Source: Bacteroidota bacterium
GTDB taxonomy: Bacteria; Bacteroidota; Bacteroidia; Bacteroidales; VadinHA17
Direction of reading: 5' to 3'
Assembly (NCBI GenBank): GCA_016718875.1
Contig: JADKBL010000033.1
Coordinates: 16,765-80,764, forward strand
DNA: 64,000 bases
The position numbers and the translations under genes were made by a program. Positions 44,578-53,129 of the stretch are shown piece after piece; position 1 is the first letter of the stretch; each line of letters begins with the position of its first letter. The notes under the pieces were generated by a model, which saw only the letters and a list, made by a program, of their open reading frames with translations, searched no databases and had not been told where the DNA came from.

Positions 44578-47049
44578 TTACTCGATAAGGCTGTATTTAA
44601 ATGTCCTGATTCTATCATCAAGATAAATTACAACAATATATAATCCGGATGGATATCCGGTCAGATTGATCACAGACTCAATTCCATCACTTACAAGCCC
44701 TTTTAATAATGGAACACCGGATGAATTAAATACCTCATATTTAACAGATTCTCCATTTGACAAAACCGAGGATCTGCCAGATAATCTAATAAGTCCTTTA
44801 CCCGGATTCGGAAATAATTTCAGTGTTTCTATAAATGATTTTTCTATGCCATCAATAAGCGGATTTATTTTAAGTTCCTGTATTGCCCATCCCCACCCAT
44901 GTGCAAAGGGATCAGAATATAACCTGAAACGGATAAGCACTGTGTCTCCAGTATCAAATCCGGATGATGAGGTTATATACTCAGAATGATGTATAAACAT
45001 GGATTCTTTTCCAACAGCAGTTGAATTCTGATCGACGACAGAACTGTTATAAGTTTTCAGCCACGTAGCATTATATCTCGCATCATATCCGTCCCAAAGA
45101 GATTGCCATGTTTTGCCAAAGTCTTTTGAGCCCTCAACTACAACATAATCATAGAAATCATTCGTACCAAACAAAGCTCCGGTTTCTCCAGGTTCAACCA
45201 ATGCAATATCGTTGTATTCAATGAGCATCCCACTCTGATCGAATTTCAATGGATTTCGAAGCATTGCTATAAAATTAAAACTCTTATCAGCTTCCTCCGG
45301 ACTTTCATACGGATGATTTGTATGTATACCTGATTTCAGAAAACCTATGGGTCTTGTTATATTAAAGCCAGAAAAGAAGAAGTCACTCTCTGAATTTGAA
45401 AAATCAGTGGAATAAGAAGTTATCACAGACCCAAATCCTTCAATACCAATAGAATAATAGCCAGAATCGGGCAAAATTGTAATATTAGATACTCCTGCAG
45501 AATCTTTAGCAATGATCCTGTATTTCAAAGAATCTCCACCAGCCCAGTTAAGCATTTCGGAGGTAAGAATAACCGAATAAAAACCAGCTGAATCGGCAAT
45601 CATACCGGCGTATGACGAGATGTTGTCATTCACCCTGTATTCAAGAAAGACCGTATCAATTCCGATATTATCTGACACTTCTGCTGCAAACCTTATTGTA
45701 TCCTCTGTTTCAAAATAATATTCAGCCGGTGTATGATTAATAACTGGTTTAATTGTATCGCCTCCAATAAATGATTTAAAGCGGAACATCTGATACATTG
45801 AGGGTAAATGAAATGATCGTTTGAAGACATCTTCCGTAAAAAAGAAGTATTGCAATTCCCTGTTATAAGAAGTTACAGGCAAAACTACAGAGAACTTATT
45901 ATCTGAATTCGACGAAGTCATATACAGAGTATCACTGCTTTCAAAGTCATCAAAGGAATAAACCAGGGCTACTTTGTCCCTGTTATATGTAGTATCTGAC
46001 CTGATCTCCACTCCCAGTTCAACCTGAGAAATTGATTCTTCAGTATCTCCGGCAGGAACATGAATTATCCTTGTATTTATCCAACCAAGTTCTCCGAGGA
46101 TCGCAGAGGTATATAGTCCTGGATCATGAATAACTTCCTCTTTATCTATATATGGAGTCATAAGAGTAAAAGGTTCAAGTGTGGCTGTTTCATCAAGGTG
46201 GGAAATACTCGAACCATCGTCCCATGTTGCCGGCGCAAACACCTTGATCCTGCTTTCACCTGTAAGGGCTTTAATGACAGGTCCCTGGAAATACAGTTTC
46301 TGCCCTGTCATTTCCTGTCGCAGAGCTGGGGTATTGTTCCTGAATTTAAGAGTATCGGTCAAAAATTCTGCATTAATGTTTTCAATAAAAGTGTCATATA
46401 CAGACGGCACAGAGTTGAAACCATACCAGCCGGTATTATTGTCAGTATCCATACTATCGAAGAATCCCAGTCCATGACACAATTCATGAAGGATAACAGT
46501 AACCAGGTCATATTTCCCACTATTAGCGGGAATCCTGCCATCTGTTCCAAGATACCAGTTTGTTTTACTGTTAAGTGTAATAATTATATCACCCTGAAGA
46601 TCTGAATTAAGACTTGTACCAGCTATTTTTTCAGCAAGGGCAACTGGGTAAAAAGCAAAAGGCCTGAAAGCATTAATTGACCAGCCTCCTGCTATTCCGG
46701 TTACTGATGAATTTCCAAGAACACCTGTTGTTTCAATCTCCTGCCAATAAGCAAGAATGGTGGTTCTGGTATCCTCAGGCAATACTGATTCAAGTATTGA
46801 GACAGCATATTCAAAAGCTGCCATTGATTCAGCAGTGAATCCTGAATAATATACAGTTAATGAGCCTCCTCCTTTGTGATCCTTATTCCTAAGGAATTTA
46901 CCCGGAGGAGGAATAAAAATCCTGTTAGTTTTCGATCCTGCATAACAGACACCGGTTACCGATTTATTTGGAATCAGATCCTGAGAATGCAGGCCGAAGT
47001 GAAAAAACTGAAAACAGAGAAAAAGGTATAGCAGAAATAACCTTCTCAT
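44578..47049 (-). CDS. Secreted zinc metalloprotease-like protein with type IX secretion sorting domain
   Basis: The 823-residue protein starts with a signal peptide (FLLYLFLCFQFFHFGLHSQ). A metallopeptidase-like domain holds HELCHGLGFFDS (His188-His192, motif HExxHxxGxxD), typical of zinc metzincins. Beta-rich regions follow, including a stretch with fibronectin-like repeats (DTIRFAAEVSDNIGIDTVFLEYRVND). The last about 80 residues (LKLFPNPGKGLIRLSG to YLDDRIRTFKYSLIE) form a type A C-terminal sorting domain of the type IX secretion system. The protein is therefore expected on the cell surface or in the medium. Its start ATG overlaps the ferritin stop (ATGA), so the two are translationally coupled. 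The substrate is unknown. Confidence 0.8.
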   Translation of the reverse strand: MRRLFLLYLFLCFQFFHFGLHSQDLIPNKSVTGVCYAGSKTNRIFIPPPGKFLRNKDHKGGGSLTVYYSGFTAESMAAFEYAVSILESVLPEDTRTTILAYWQEIETTGVLGNSSVTGIAGGWSINAFRPFAFYPVALAEKIAGTSLNSDLQGDIIITLNSKTNWYLGTDGRIPANSGKYDLVTVILHELCHGLGFFDSMDTDNNTGWYGFNSVPSVYDTFIENINAEFLTDTLKFRNNTPALRQEMTGQKLYFQGPVIKALTGESRIKVFAPATWDDGSSISHLDETATLEPFTLMTPYIDKEEVIHDPGLYTSAILGELGWINTRIIHVPAGDTEESISQVELGVEIRSDTTYNRDKVALVYSFDDFESSDTLYMTSSNSDNKFSVVLPVTSYNRELQYFFFTEDVFKRSFHLPSMYQMFRFKSFIGGDTIKPVINHTPAEYYFETEDTIRFAAEVSDNIGIDTVFLEYRVNDNISSYAGMIADSAGFYSVILTSEMLNWAGGDSLKYRIIAKDSAGVSNITILPDSGYYSIGIEGFGSVITSYSTDFSNSESDFFFSGFNITRPIGFLKSGIHTNHPYESPEEADKSFNFIAMLRNPLKFDQSGMLIEYNDIALVEPGETGALFGTNDFYDYVVVEGSKDFGKTWQSLWDGYDARYNATWLKTYNSSVVDQNSTAVGKESMFIHHSEYITSSSGFDTGDTVLIRFRLYSDPFAHGWGWAIQELKINPLIDGIEKSFIETLKLFPNPGKGLIRLSGRSSVLSNGESVKYEVFNSSGVPLLKGLVSDGIESVINLTGYPSGLYIVVIYLDDRIRTFKYSLIE

Positions 47050-47558
47050 TTAGCAGCCGGGGCATTTGCAGCCGGAGCACGCAAACTAAGAATATCCCTG
47101 TCAAACTGGTACATATTAGCCTTTCCTACCAGCTTGACCTTATCAATAATAGCCCTTACAGATGCCTCTTCTTCAAGTTGCTCAGTTACAAACCACTGAA
47201 GGAAACTGTGAGTATTGAAATCTTTTTCATCAAGAGCAAGGGAAACAATCTCATTAATACTTGCAGTAACAAATTCCTCATGCTTCAAAACTTCATTGAA
47301 TATGTGTTCAACGCCTTTATACTCAGCAACCGGTTTTTTTATTGCAGGAAAAACAGCCTTGCCACCTCTTTCATTGATATATTTTATGAATTTAAGCATA
47401 TGCAACTTTTCTTCTTCAGCCTGAGCGTATAGCCAACCTGCTACACCTGCAAAACCATTAGTTTCAGCCCATATTGCCATAGCAAGGTAAAGATTTGATG
47501 AATAACCCTCCCTTTCAATCTGACGATTACAGATATCTTCAATTTTCTTTTTTAACAT
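47046..47558 (-). CDS. ftnA: Ferritin
   Basis: Ferritin stores iron as a 24-subunit cage. The 170-residue protein is the four-helix bundle type, with ferroxidase residues in EREGYSSNLYLAMAIWAE (Glu17) and EEEKLHMLKF (Glu50 region, His53), and the helix-C motif FLQWFVTEQLEEEASVRAIIDKV. A short alanine/proline tail (RAPAANAPAAK) follows the usual end and looks like an extension. Its stop codon overlaps the start of the metalloprotease gene by 4 bases. Confidence 0.93.
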   Translation of the reverse strand: MLKKKIEDICNRQIEREGYSSNLYLAMAIWAETNGFAGVAGWLYAQAEEEKLHMLKFIKYINERGGKAVFPAIKKPVAEYKGVEHIFNEVLKHEEFVTASINEIVSLALDEKDFNTHSFLQWFVTEQLEEEASVRAIIDKVKLVGKANMYQFDRDILSLRAPAANAPAAK

Positions 47559-47597
47559 TGTATTCTAGTTTTAAATTATACTTAATATAACAATTAA

Positions 47598-47999
47598 TTA
47601 ATTTTCTTGTTCAGGAGAAAGCAGTTCCTCAATCTTTGAAATCAAATCATTTATAGAGAAAGGTTTAGATAGAACAGCATGTGCTCCAAGTGCTTTAGCC
47701 AGATTAAGGTATCCACCCGGACCTGCCTTTCCGCCACCTGATATGGCAATTATCTTTAAGGATGGTTTAAGTTCCTTCAGTTTCATAATAACTTTAAGAC
47801 CGTCTTCTTCAGGCATAATCAGATCAGTAACAACAAGATCAGTCATCGATGGTTTAAAATGTGATAATGCATCCTTACCGTTGGCAGCCTCAAGAACTGT
47901 ATATTTTCTTCGGATAAGAGAAGTCTTTATCATTTCTCTCAATTCTATTTCGTCCTCAATCACAAGAACCCTGGGCATATTTGCTAATTTTTCTGACAA
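47598..47999 (-). CDS. Single-domain response regulator (CheY-like receiver)
   Basis: The 133-residue protein is a lone receiver domain with all active residues: acidic pair Glu15-Asp16 (VLVIEDEIELREM), phospho-acceptor Asp59 (LVVTDLIMPEEDG), the switch serine in IIAISGGG and the lysine in LSKPFS. No output domain is present. It follows the hybrid kinase by 70 bases on the same strand, so that kinase is the likely phosphate donor. Confidence 0.9.
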   Translation of the reverse strand: MSEKLANMPRVLVIEDEIELREMIKTSLIRRKYTVLEAANGKDALSHFKPSMTDLVVTDLIMPEEDGLKVIMKLKELKPSLKIIAISGGGKAGPGGYLNLAKALGAHAVLSKPFSINDLISKIEELLSPEQEN

Positions 48000-48069
48000 G
48001 TTGTTAATTTTTAATCAGTAATGACAAAGCCTGCCTTTTTTACAGAATTGACAAGCTAATTCTGTCCAG

Positions 48070-49995
48070 CTAAACAGACAATTGAATTGCGCTTTTTATT
48101 TCCTTTAATGATACAGGTTTTACAAGATGTTGTTTCACAATGCCCGAATTTAGTAATTTTTCCTCAAAAATACTGCAATTCTGGTTTGTAATGATAATAC
48201 AAGGAGCATCAGCTTTATTCTGAAGATAAATGTTCATGAAATCCTCGGGTTTTACCTGACCTGATTCAGTCATATAGATAATCAGATCAGGGTTGTTTTC
48301 GCCGGAAGAAAATGCTTTCACAAATCCCTGCCTGTCTGACACATATAAAAGGTCAAAACCAGTATTTTCAAGGGCCATTGAAAGCATTCTTGATTCATGT
48401 TTGTTTCCTGCAATAAAAAGAATTTTCTTTTTTGGACCGGTAAATATCTCATTAACAATGTACTGTCGTGCCACAGGAAGGTACACAAAAAACTCTGAAC
48501 CCTCCTCTCTTTTGCTTGAAACAAGTATCTCACCTTCCATTTCCGAAATAATTCCATATGTTACAGAAAGACCCAGGCCAGTTCCTTTTCCAATTTCACG
48601 CGTAGTAAAAAAAGGCTCAAAGATCCTGCTCAGTACGGATGGCTCCATCCCCTTACCTGTATCCTTGAAAGTGATAAAAACATATTCATCAGCAACTATA
48701 TCCTTGTTTAGCTGATTCTTAACAAGCTTGCCTTCAATCACTTCCATAGTTACAGATAGTGTCCCGCCGTGCTCCTCCATTGCCTGAATCGCATTTGTCA
48801 TAAGATTAATAAAAACCCTGAACAATTGAGTCGGATCAGCTAATACCTTGACATCATTCTGAAAGAACTTACTCTGTACTACTATATTTGAAGGAATAGA
48901 GGACTTTATAAATCCCATTGTTTCACTTAGAACCTCACCAACGCTTACTGCGATTTTATCCTGTTCAACCTGTCTGCTGAAAGTCAGAATTTGGTTTGTA
49001 ATCGATTTTGCACGCAGAACTGCACCCTGTATTTTACTTACTTTCTCGGATATCTCCGAGTTTTGTGGCAGATCCTCCATTATTAGTTCGGAATAACCTG
49101 AAATAGTAGTAAGTATATTATTGAAATCATGAGCAATTCCTCCGGCCAACGCTCCTATTGTTTCAAGTTTTTGTGCCTGAATAAGGCGATTTTCAAGCAT
49201 AAGTTCCCGTGTGGCATCTTCCACAACAAAATCGAGAAATGAATTAGTGCTTGTACTGTCGAAGGCTAGAAAACCGCTGATTCTGCATGATATCTCTTTC
49301 CCTATGCAATCATGAAGAGAAACTCTACCAAAATTTACAATATGTTTTTCAAGGAGCTGTTCACACTGAATATCAAATAGAAAATCCTGAGGATAAAAAC
49401 TCCTGAAGTTAGCCTTCTTTATAGAGTTTTCATCATAACAATCCATTATATCCAGAAAGGCTCTGTTTGCATGAATAATGCTTCCATCAGGAAGGCATCT
49501 GACAATACCAATAGGGAGATTGGTTGCCAGTTTTTTAAGCTCCTGCTCCTTCTCCCTGATTTCAATCTCCCTTTGCTTAGTATCATGAATATCAAAAGTC
49601 TCAGCCAAAAGATAGGTAATTCCATTCCCTTCAATATTAAGTGGCCTGAATGTTACTTCAAAATACCTGACACCATAACCTGGTGTTTCAAAGGATGCTT
49701 CGTATTTTATGGTCTCACCTGAAAAGCAACGGTCAATATTGTTTTTTATGAAGTCGTAAAAAGTCTGAGTGCCCCAAATATCTGCAAGGGATTTGCCTAC
49801 AATCTGATCTATAGTAATATTATGAGCATTGCAGAAAGCCAGGTTTACCTTTTCATAGATATAATCCTTGTTAATCACACTTATCATCGACCTGGAATGG
49901 TTAATGATATTATCTGAAATCTCCTTCTCATGGGATGTTACTTTCTTAGCATCCCTCCCTGACGGCTGCTTTTCTTTTGGTTTCATAACATGCAT
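48070..49995 (-). CDS. Hybrid sensor histidine kinase with two PAS domains and a degenerate receiver
   Basis: The 641-residue protein has no membrane segment and is expected in the cytoplasm. Domain order: PAS 1 (about 33-145, MISVINKDYIYEKVN), PAS 2 (about 155-270, GIVRCLPDGSIIHANRAF), HisKA with the phospho-histidine in LAGGIAHDFNNILTT, HATPase with N box LMTNAIQAMEEH, DTGKGMEPSV, FFTTREIGKGTGLGLS, and a C-terminal receiver-like region (about 515-635). In that region the usual acceptor aspartate is missing: PDLIIYMTES replaces the normal PDLIILD pattern, and the N-terminal acidic pair is IAGNKHE. It therefore looks like a pseudo-receiver, and the adjacent lone receiver (47598-47999) probably takes the phosphate. 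Confidence 0.85.
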   Translation of the reverse strand: MHVMKPKEKQPSGRDAKKVTSHEKEISDNIINHSRSMISVINKDYIYEKVNLAFCNAHNITIDQIVGKSLADIWGTQTFYDFIKNNIDRCFSGETIKYEASFETPGYGVRYFEVTFRPLNIEGNGITYLLAETFDIHDTKQREIEIREKEQELKKLATNLPIGIVRCLPDGSIIHANRAFLDIMDCYDENSIKKANFRSFYPQDFLFDIQCEQLLEKHIVNFGRVSLHDCIGKEISCRISGFLAFDSTSTNSFLDFVVEDATRELMLENRLIQAQKLETIGALAGGIAHDFNNILTTISGYSELIMEDLPQNSEISEKVSKIQGAVLRAKSITNQILTFSRQVEQDKIAVSVGEVLSETMGFIKSSIPSNIVVQSKFFQNDVKVLADPTQLFRVFINLMTNAIQAMEEHGGTLSVTMEVIEGKLVKNQLNKDIVADEYVFITFKDTGKGMEPSVLSRIFEPFFTTREIGKGTGLGLSVTYGIISEMEGEILVSSKREEGSEFFVYLPVARQYIVNEIFTGPKKKILFIAGNKHESRMLSMALENTGFDLLYVSDRQGFVKAFSSGENNPDLIIYMTESGQVKPEDFMNIYLQNKADAPCIIITNQNCSIFEEKLLNSGIVKQHLVKPVSLKEIKSAIQLSV

Positions 49996-50019
49996 TTTGA
50001 ATTATCAAACCAGATCATT

Positions 50020-51769
50020 TTAATTGAGATCAAGATTAAATGTCTTTTTCATATCTTTCAGAACAGGGTATTTATTGAAAAGATAATTGTACTTCTGCTC
50101 ATCAGAATATAGAATATCGTTTTTTTCAGTTAGATCCACAATTGTTTCAATGTCAATATCTTTAATCAAAAACTTACGATCAAGAAAAGCAATCAGACGC
50201 TGCTTATAATATTGTACAAAAGTATCCTTCTGAGTAGCATTGCTCAGATGTATTTTTATTGTCTGACTGTTTTCCATTTCAGGCCTGACGGATTTAAACA
50301 TGCTTATAATCCTGGTGCCTTCACCTCCCAGTTGATCTATAAATTCCTGCCATGCTTTTTCAAGAGCTGCCGGACTGAATTCAGTTTTTGTGATGGAACT
50401 CTCTGACGCAGGTTTCTCATCTGCAACATCTTTTGCTTCATTTTTCAGATTATCAGATGCTTGATCAGCATTCAAAATATCCTTTATTGAAATGGACTTA
50501 GCCGATTTCTCGATTACAGGATCATGTTTCCCAGGGACAAATCCGGATGAGGCGTCAGTTTTTTCTGTTGTTTTATCCGCCTGATTAACAATCTGAGATT
50601 TTGATGGCTGCGGCAGTTCCTCTTCCTCTTTAACAGCCTTTAAGGGTTCAGACTTTTTTTCCTGATCAGGTAGGAATCAGCTAAAATTCTGCAGAGTTTA
50701 ATCAGTGTTAATTCAACATGTAATCTTGGATTCTTACTTGACTTAAAAAGCAAGATCGCATCCGGCGCCTGTTTCAGTGCTTAAAAAGAAAATCAACAGG
50801 GCATTTTGCTGTTTGTTTAAGATATAACTGTTTTACAGCAGGGGTAGCCTCAAGAAGCTTAACAGTTGACTCATCCTTACAGACAAGCAGATCGCGCAAA
50901 TGACTGTTAAGTCCTGAAATAAAATTGTGTCCGTCAAATCCTTTCTCAAGTATTTCATTAAAGGTTAGCAGTACTGATGATACATCACCAGAAAGAGAGC
51001 CATCAACGGTCTTAAAATAGTACTCATAATCAAGTACGTTAAGATTTTCTATTACATCTTTATATGTGACTGTCTTTCCGCACAGACTGACTATCTGGTC
51101 AAAAATAGAAAGTGCATCCCTTAAAGCTCCATCGGCTTTTTGCCCGATAACATGAAGCGCCTCTTCCTCTGCAGTTATTCCTTCATTTTTAGCAACATAC
51201 ATCAGTCTGTTAACAATATCTTCGATCCGTATCCTGTTAAAATCAAAAATCTGGCAACGTGACAGAATCGTTGGTATTATTTTATGTTTTTCAGTAGTTG
51301 CCAGGATAAATATAGCATGTGACGGCGGTTCCTCTAGAGTCTTAAGAAAGGCATTAAATGCAGATGAAGAAAGCATGTGTACCTCATCGATAATATATAT
51401 ACTGTACTTACCTATTTGCGGGGGAATCCTGACCTGATCATTGAGACTTCTGATATCCTCCACCTTGTTATTTGAAGCAGCATCCAGTTCATGAATATTA
51501 AAAGACCTGAGTGAGTTGAATGAAAGGCATGATTCACATTTATCGCAGGCCTCAGCATTTTCTCCAAGATTAATGCAGTTTATTGTTTTTGCAAATATCC
51601 TTGCGCATGTTGTTTTGCCAACACCACGAGGTCCGCAGAAGAGGTAAGCATGAGCAAGATGGTTATTTTTAATTGCACTCTTCAGCGTATTTGTAATAGT
51701 ATCCTGACCTACTACCATATCAAAGCTTGCAGGACGATATTTGCGGGCTGAAACGATAAAGTTTTCCAT
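50020..51769 (-). CDS. dnaX: DNA polymerase III subunit gamma/tau, two frame breaks
   Basis: DnaX is the clamp-loader ATPase of the replisome. The N-terminal 331 residues include SARKYRPASFDMVVGQD, Walker A GPRGVGKTTCARI, the zinc finger in CINLGENAEACDKCESC, IIDEVHMLSSSAFNAFLKTLEEPP and TILSRCQIFDF. The frame breaks twice: at the TT at 50781-50782 (a base missing; restores FLFKALKQAPDAILLFKS) and at the A7 run (T7 on the plus strand, 50654-50660; restores KKKSEPLKAVKEEE). The tau-like tail continues in a third frame to TAA 50020. Total about 584 residues. The second site lies in a poly-A and would give a short gamma-like form ending 4 codons later if read without slippage. Confidence 0.85.
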
Positions 51770-51933
51770 AAATCCGATGCTTTTTCTCTCACTATTTTCA
51801 CTACAAATATAGCTTAAAAAGCCATGCCAAATAATGTTGGTACAAATTATGCATCGTGCACTGACTCAATGAGGAGATATTAGAAATAATTCATTTTTTT
51901 CTATTAATATTTTCGTATAATTCAAATTTATTG

Positions 51934-51941
51934 TACTTTTG
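51934..51941 (+). promoter_or_regulatory. rpsF promoter -7 box TACTTTTG
   Basis: TACTTTTG is a full TAnnTTTG match 39 bases before rpsF. The -33 position holds TTTC rather than TTTG, spaced by 19 bases. Confidence 0.5.
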
Positions 51942-51980
51942 CGAGCCAAAATCAATTAAACTAAATTAAGAATTAAAATT

Positions 51981-52334
51981 ATGTTGAATCAGTATGAAAC
52001 CGTTTTCATTGCAACTCCCGTTTTGTCTGAGACCCAGATGAAGGAAGCGGTACAGAAGTTCAAGAAGGTCATCACCGACAATAAAGGTGAGATCGTTCAT
52101 GAAGAGAACTGGGGCCTGAAAAAACTGGCCTATCCAATCCAAAAGAAATCAACAGGTTTTTATTACCTGGTTGAATTCAAAGGTACAGGTGATCTTGTAG
52201 AAAAACTCGAAGTCCAATATCGTCGTGACGAAAGGATTATCAGGTTTTTGACTTTCAGGATGGAGAAATTTGCCATCGAATATGCAGAGAAGAAAAGAAG
52301 ACAGAAAGAATCAGGAAAATCTAAGGAGGAATAG
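51981..52334 (+). CDS. rpsF: Small ribosomal subunit protein bS6
   Basis: bS6 binds 16S rRNA together with bS18 on the platform of the small subunit. The 117-residue protein reads MLNQYETVFIATPVLS, the pattern WGLKKLAYPIQKKSTGFYYLVEF and YRRDERIIRFLTFRM. A lysine/glutamate-rich tail follows. The promoter is at 51934, and rpsR follows 3 bases after the stop. Confidence 0.96.
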   Translation: MLNQYETVFIATPVLSETQMKEAVQKFKKVITDNKGEIVHEENWGLKKLAYPIQKKSTGFYYLVEFKGTGDLVEKLEVQYRRDERIIRFLTFRMEKFAIEYAEKKRRQKESGKSKEE

Positions 52335-52337
52335 GAT

Positions 52338-52607
52338 ATGGCACAGAATGAATCAGAAATCAGATATTTAACTCCTCCCACAGTTGAGGTAAAAAAGAAA
52401 AAGTACTGCCGTTTCAAGAAGAACAGGATAAGGTATATTGATTACAAGGATCCTGAATTCCTGAAAAAATTTCTTAACGACCAGGGTAAAATTCTTCCAA
52501 GAAGAATTACCGGTACTTCACTTAAATATCAGAGGAAAGTCGCAAAAGCTGTAAAAAGAGCAAGGCATATTGCACTTCTTCCTTATGTAACTGACCTATT
52601 AAAATAA
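52338..52607 (+). CDS. rpsR: Small ribosomal subunit protein bS18
   Basis: bS18 is the partner of bS6. The 89-residue protein carries KKKYCRFKKNRIRYIDYKDPEFLKKF, ILPRRITGTSLKYQRKVAKAVKRARHIALLPY, which is the family signature. An N-terminal extension (MAQNESEIRYLTPPTVEV) is usual for this phylum. No ssb lies between rpsF and rpsR, unlike in many other phyla. Confidence 0.96.
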   Translation: MAQNESEIRYLTPPTVEVKKKKYCRFKKNRIRYIDYKDPEFLKKFLNDQGKILPRRITGTSLKYQRKVAKAVKRARHIALLPYVTDLLK

Positions 52608-52619
52608 GGAGGATATACT

Positions 52620-53066
52620 ATGGAAATCATATTAATACAGGATGTAAATAAACTTGGACAGAAGGACGATATCGTTAATGTCAAGGATGGATATGGCAGA
52701 AATTTCCTTATACCAAGAGGTTTCGCAGTTGCGGCATCTGCATCAGCAAAAAAGATGCATGCTGAAAACTTAAGGCAGAGAGCCCATAAGGAAGAAAAGA
52801 TCAAGGTTGCGGCTCAGGAAATTGCAAACAAACTTGAAGGCGTGAAAATAATTGTTGGTGCAAAAACAAGTACCTCAGGAAAGATATTCGGATCTGTTAA
52901 TACAATACAGATTGCAGAATCTCTAAAAGAGAAAGGCTTTGATATTGACCGCAAAAACATTACACTTCCTCTGGATCAGATTAAAGAAGTTGGAAGCTAT
53001 AAGGCTGTTGTGAAACTTCACAGGGATGTAAAGGTTGAGATCGAATTCGAAATAGTAGGAGAATAA
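52620..53066 (+). CDS. rplI: Large ribosomal subunit protein bL9
   Basis: bL9 is a 148-residue two-domain protein with a long connecting helix. It reads MEIILIQDVNKLGQKDDIVNVKDGYGRNFLIPRGFA, then the helix with KKMHAENLRQRAHKEEK and the C-terminal domain (GSVNTIQIAESLKEKGFDIDRKNI). It ends the ribosomal operon, and a strong terminator follows. Confidence 0.96.
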   Translation: MEIILIQDVNKLGQKDDIVNVKDGYGRNFLIPRGFAVAASASAKKMHAENLRQRAHKEEKIKVAAQEIANKLEGVKIIVGAKTSTSGKIFGSVNTIQIAESLKEKGFDIDRKNITLPLDQIKEVGSYKAVVKLHRDVKVEIEFEIVGE

Positions 53067-53090
53067 TCAGATCAATCTGTAAAAAAAAGA

Positions 53091-53119
53091 AAGGAGCTTC
53101 GAAAAAGCTCCTTTTTTTT
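53091..53119 (+). terminator. Terminator after rplI
   Basis: AAGGAGCTT (53091-53099) pairs with AAGCTCCTT (53105-53113) around a 5-base loop and is followed by a T-run to 53119. It lies 25 bases after the rplI stop. An A-run on the left side suggests it also acts for lptD on the other strand. Confidence 0.88.
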
Positions 53120-53129
53120 GTGATCAATC

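Noticed and set aside
46126..46605. 159-codon open frame antisense to the metalloprotease gene
   Set aside because: Overlaps a protein with clear catalytic motif and signal peptide; no ribosome-binding site or family pattern.
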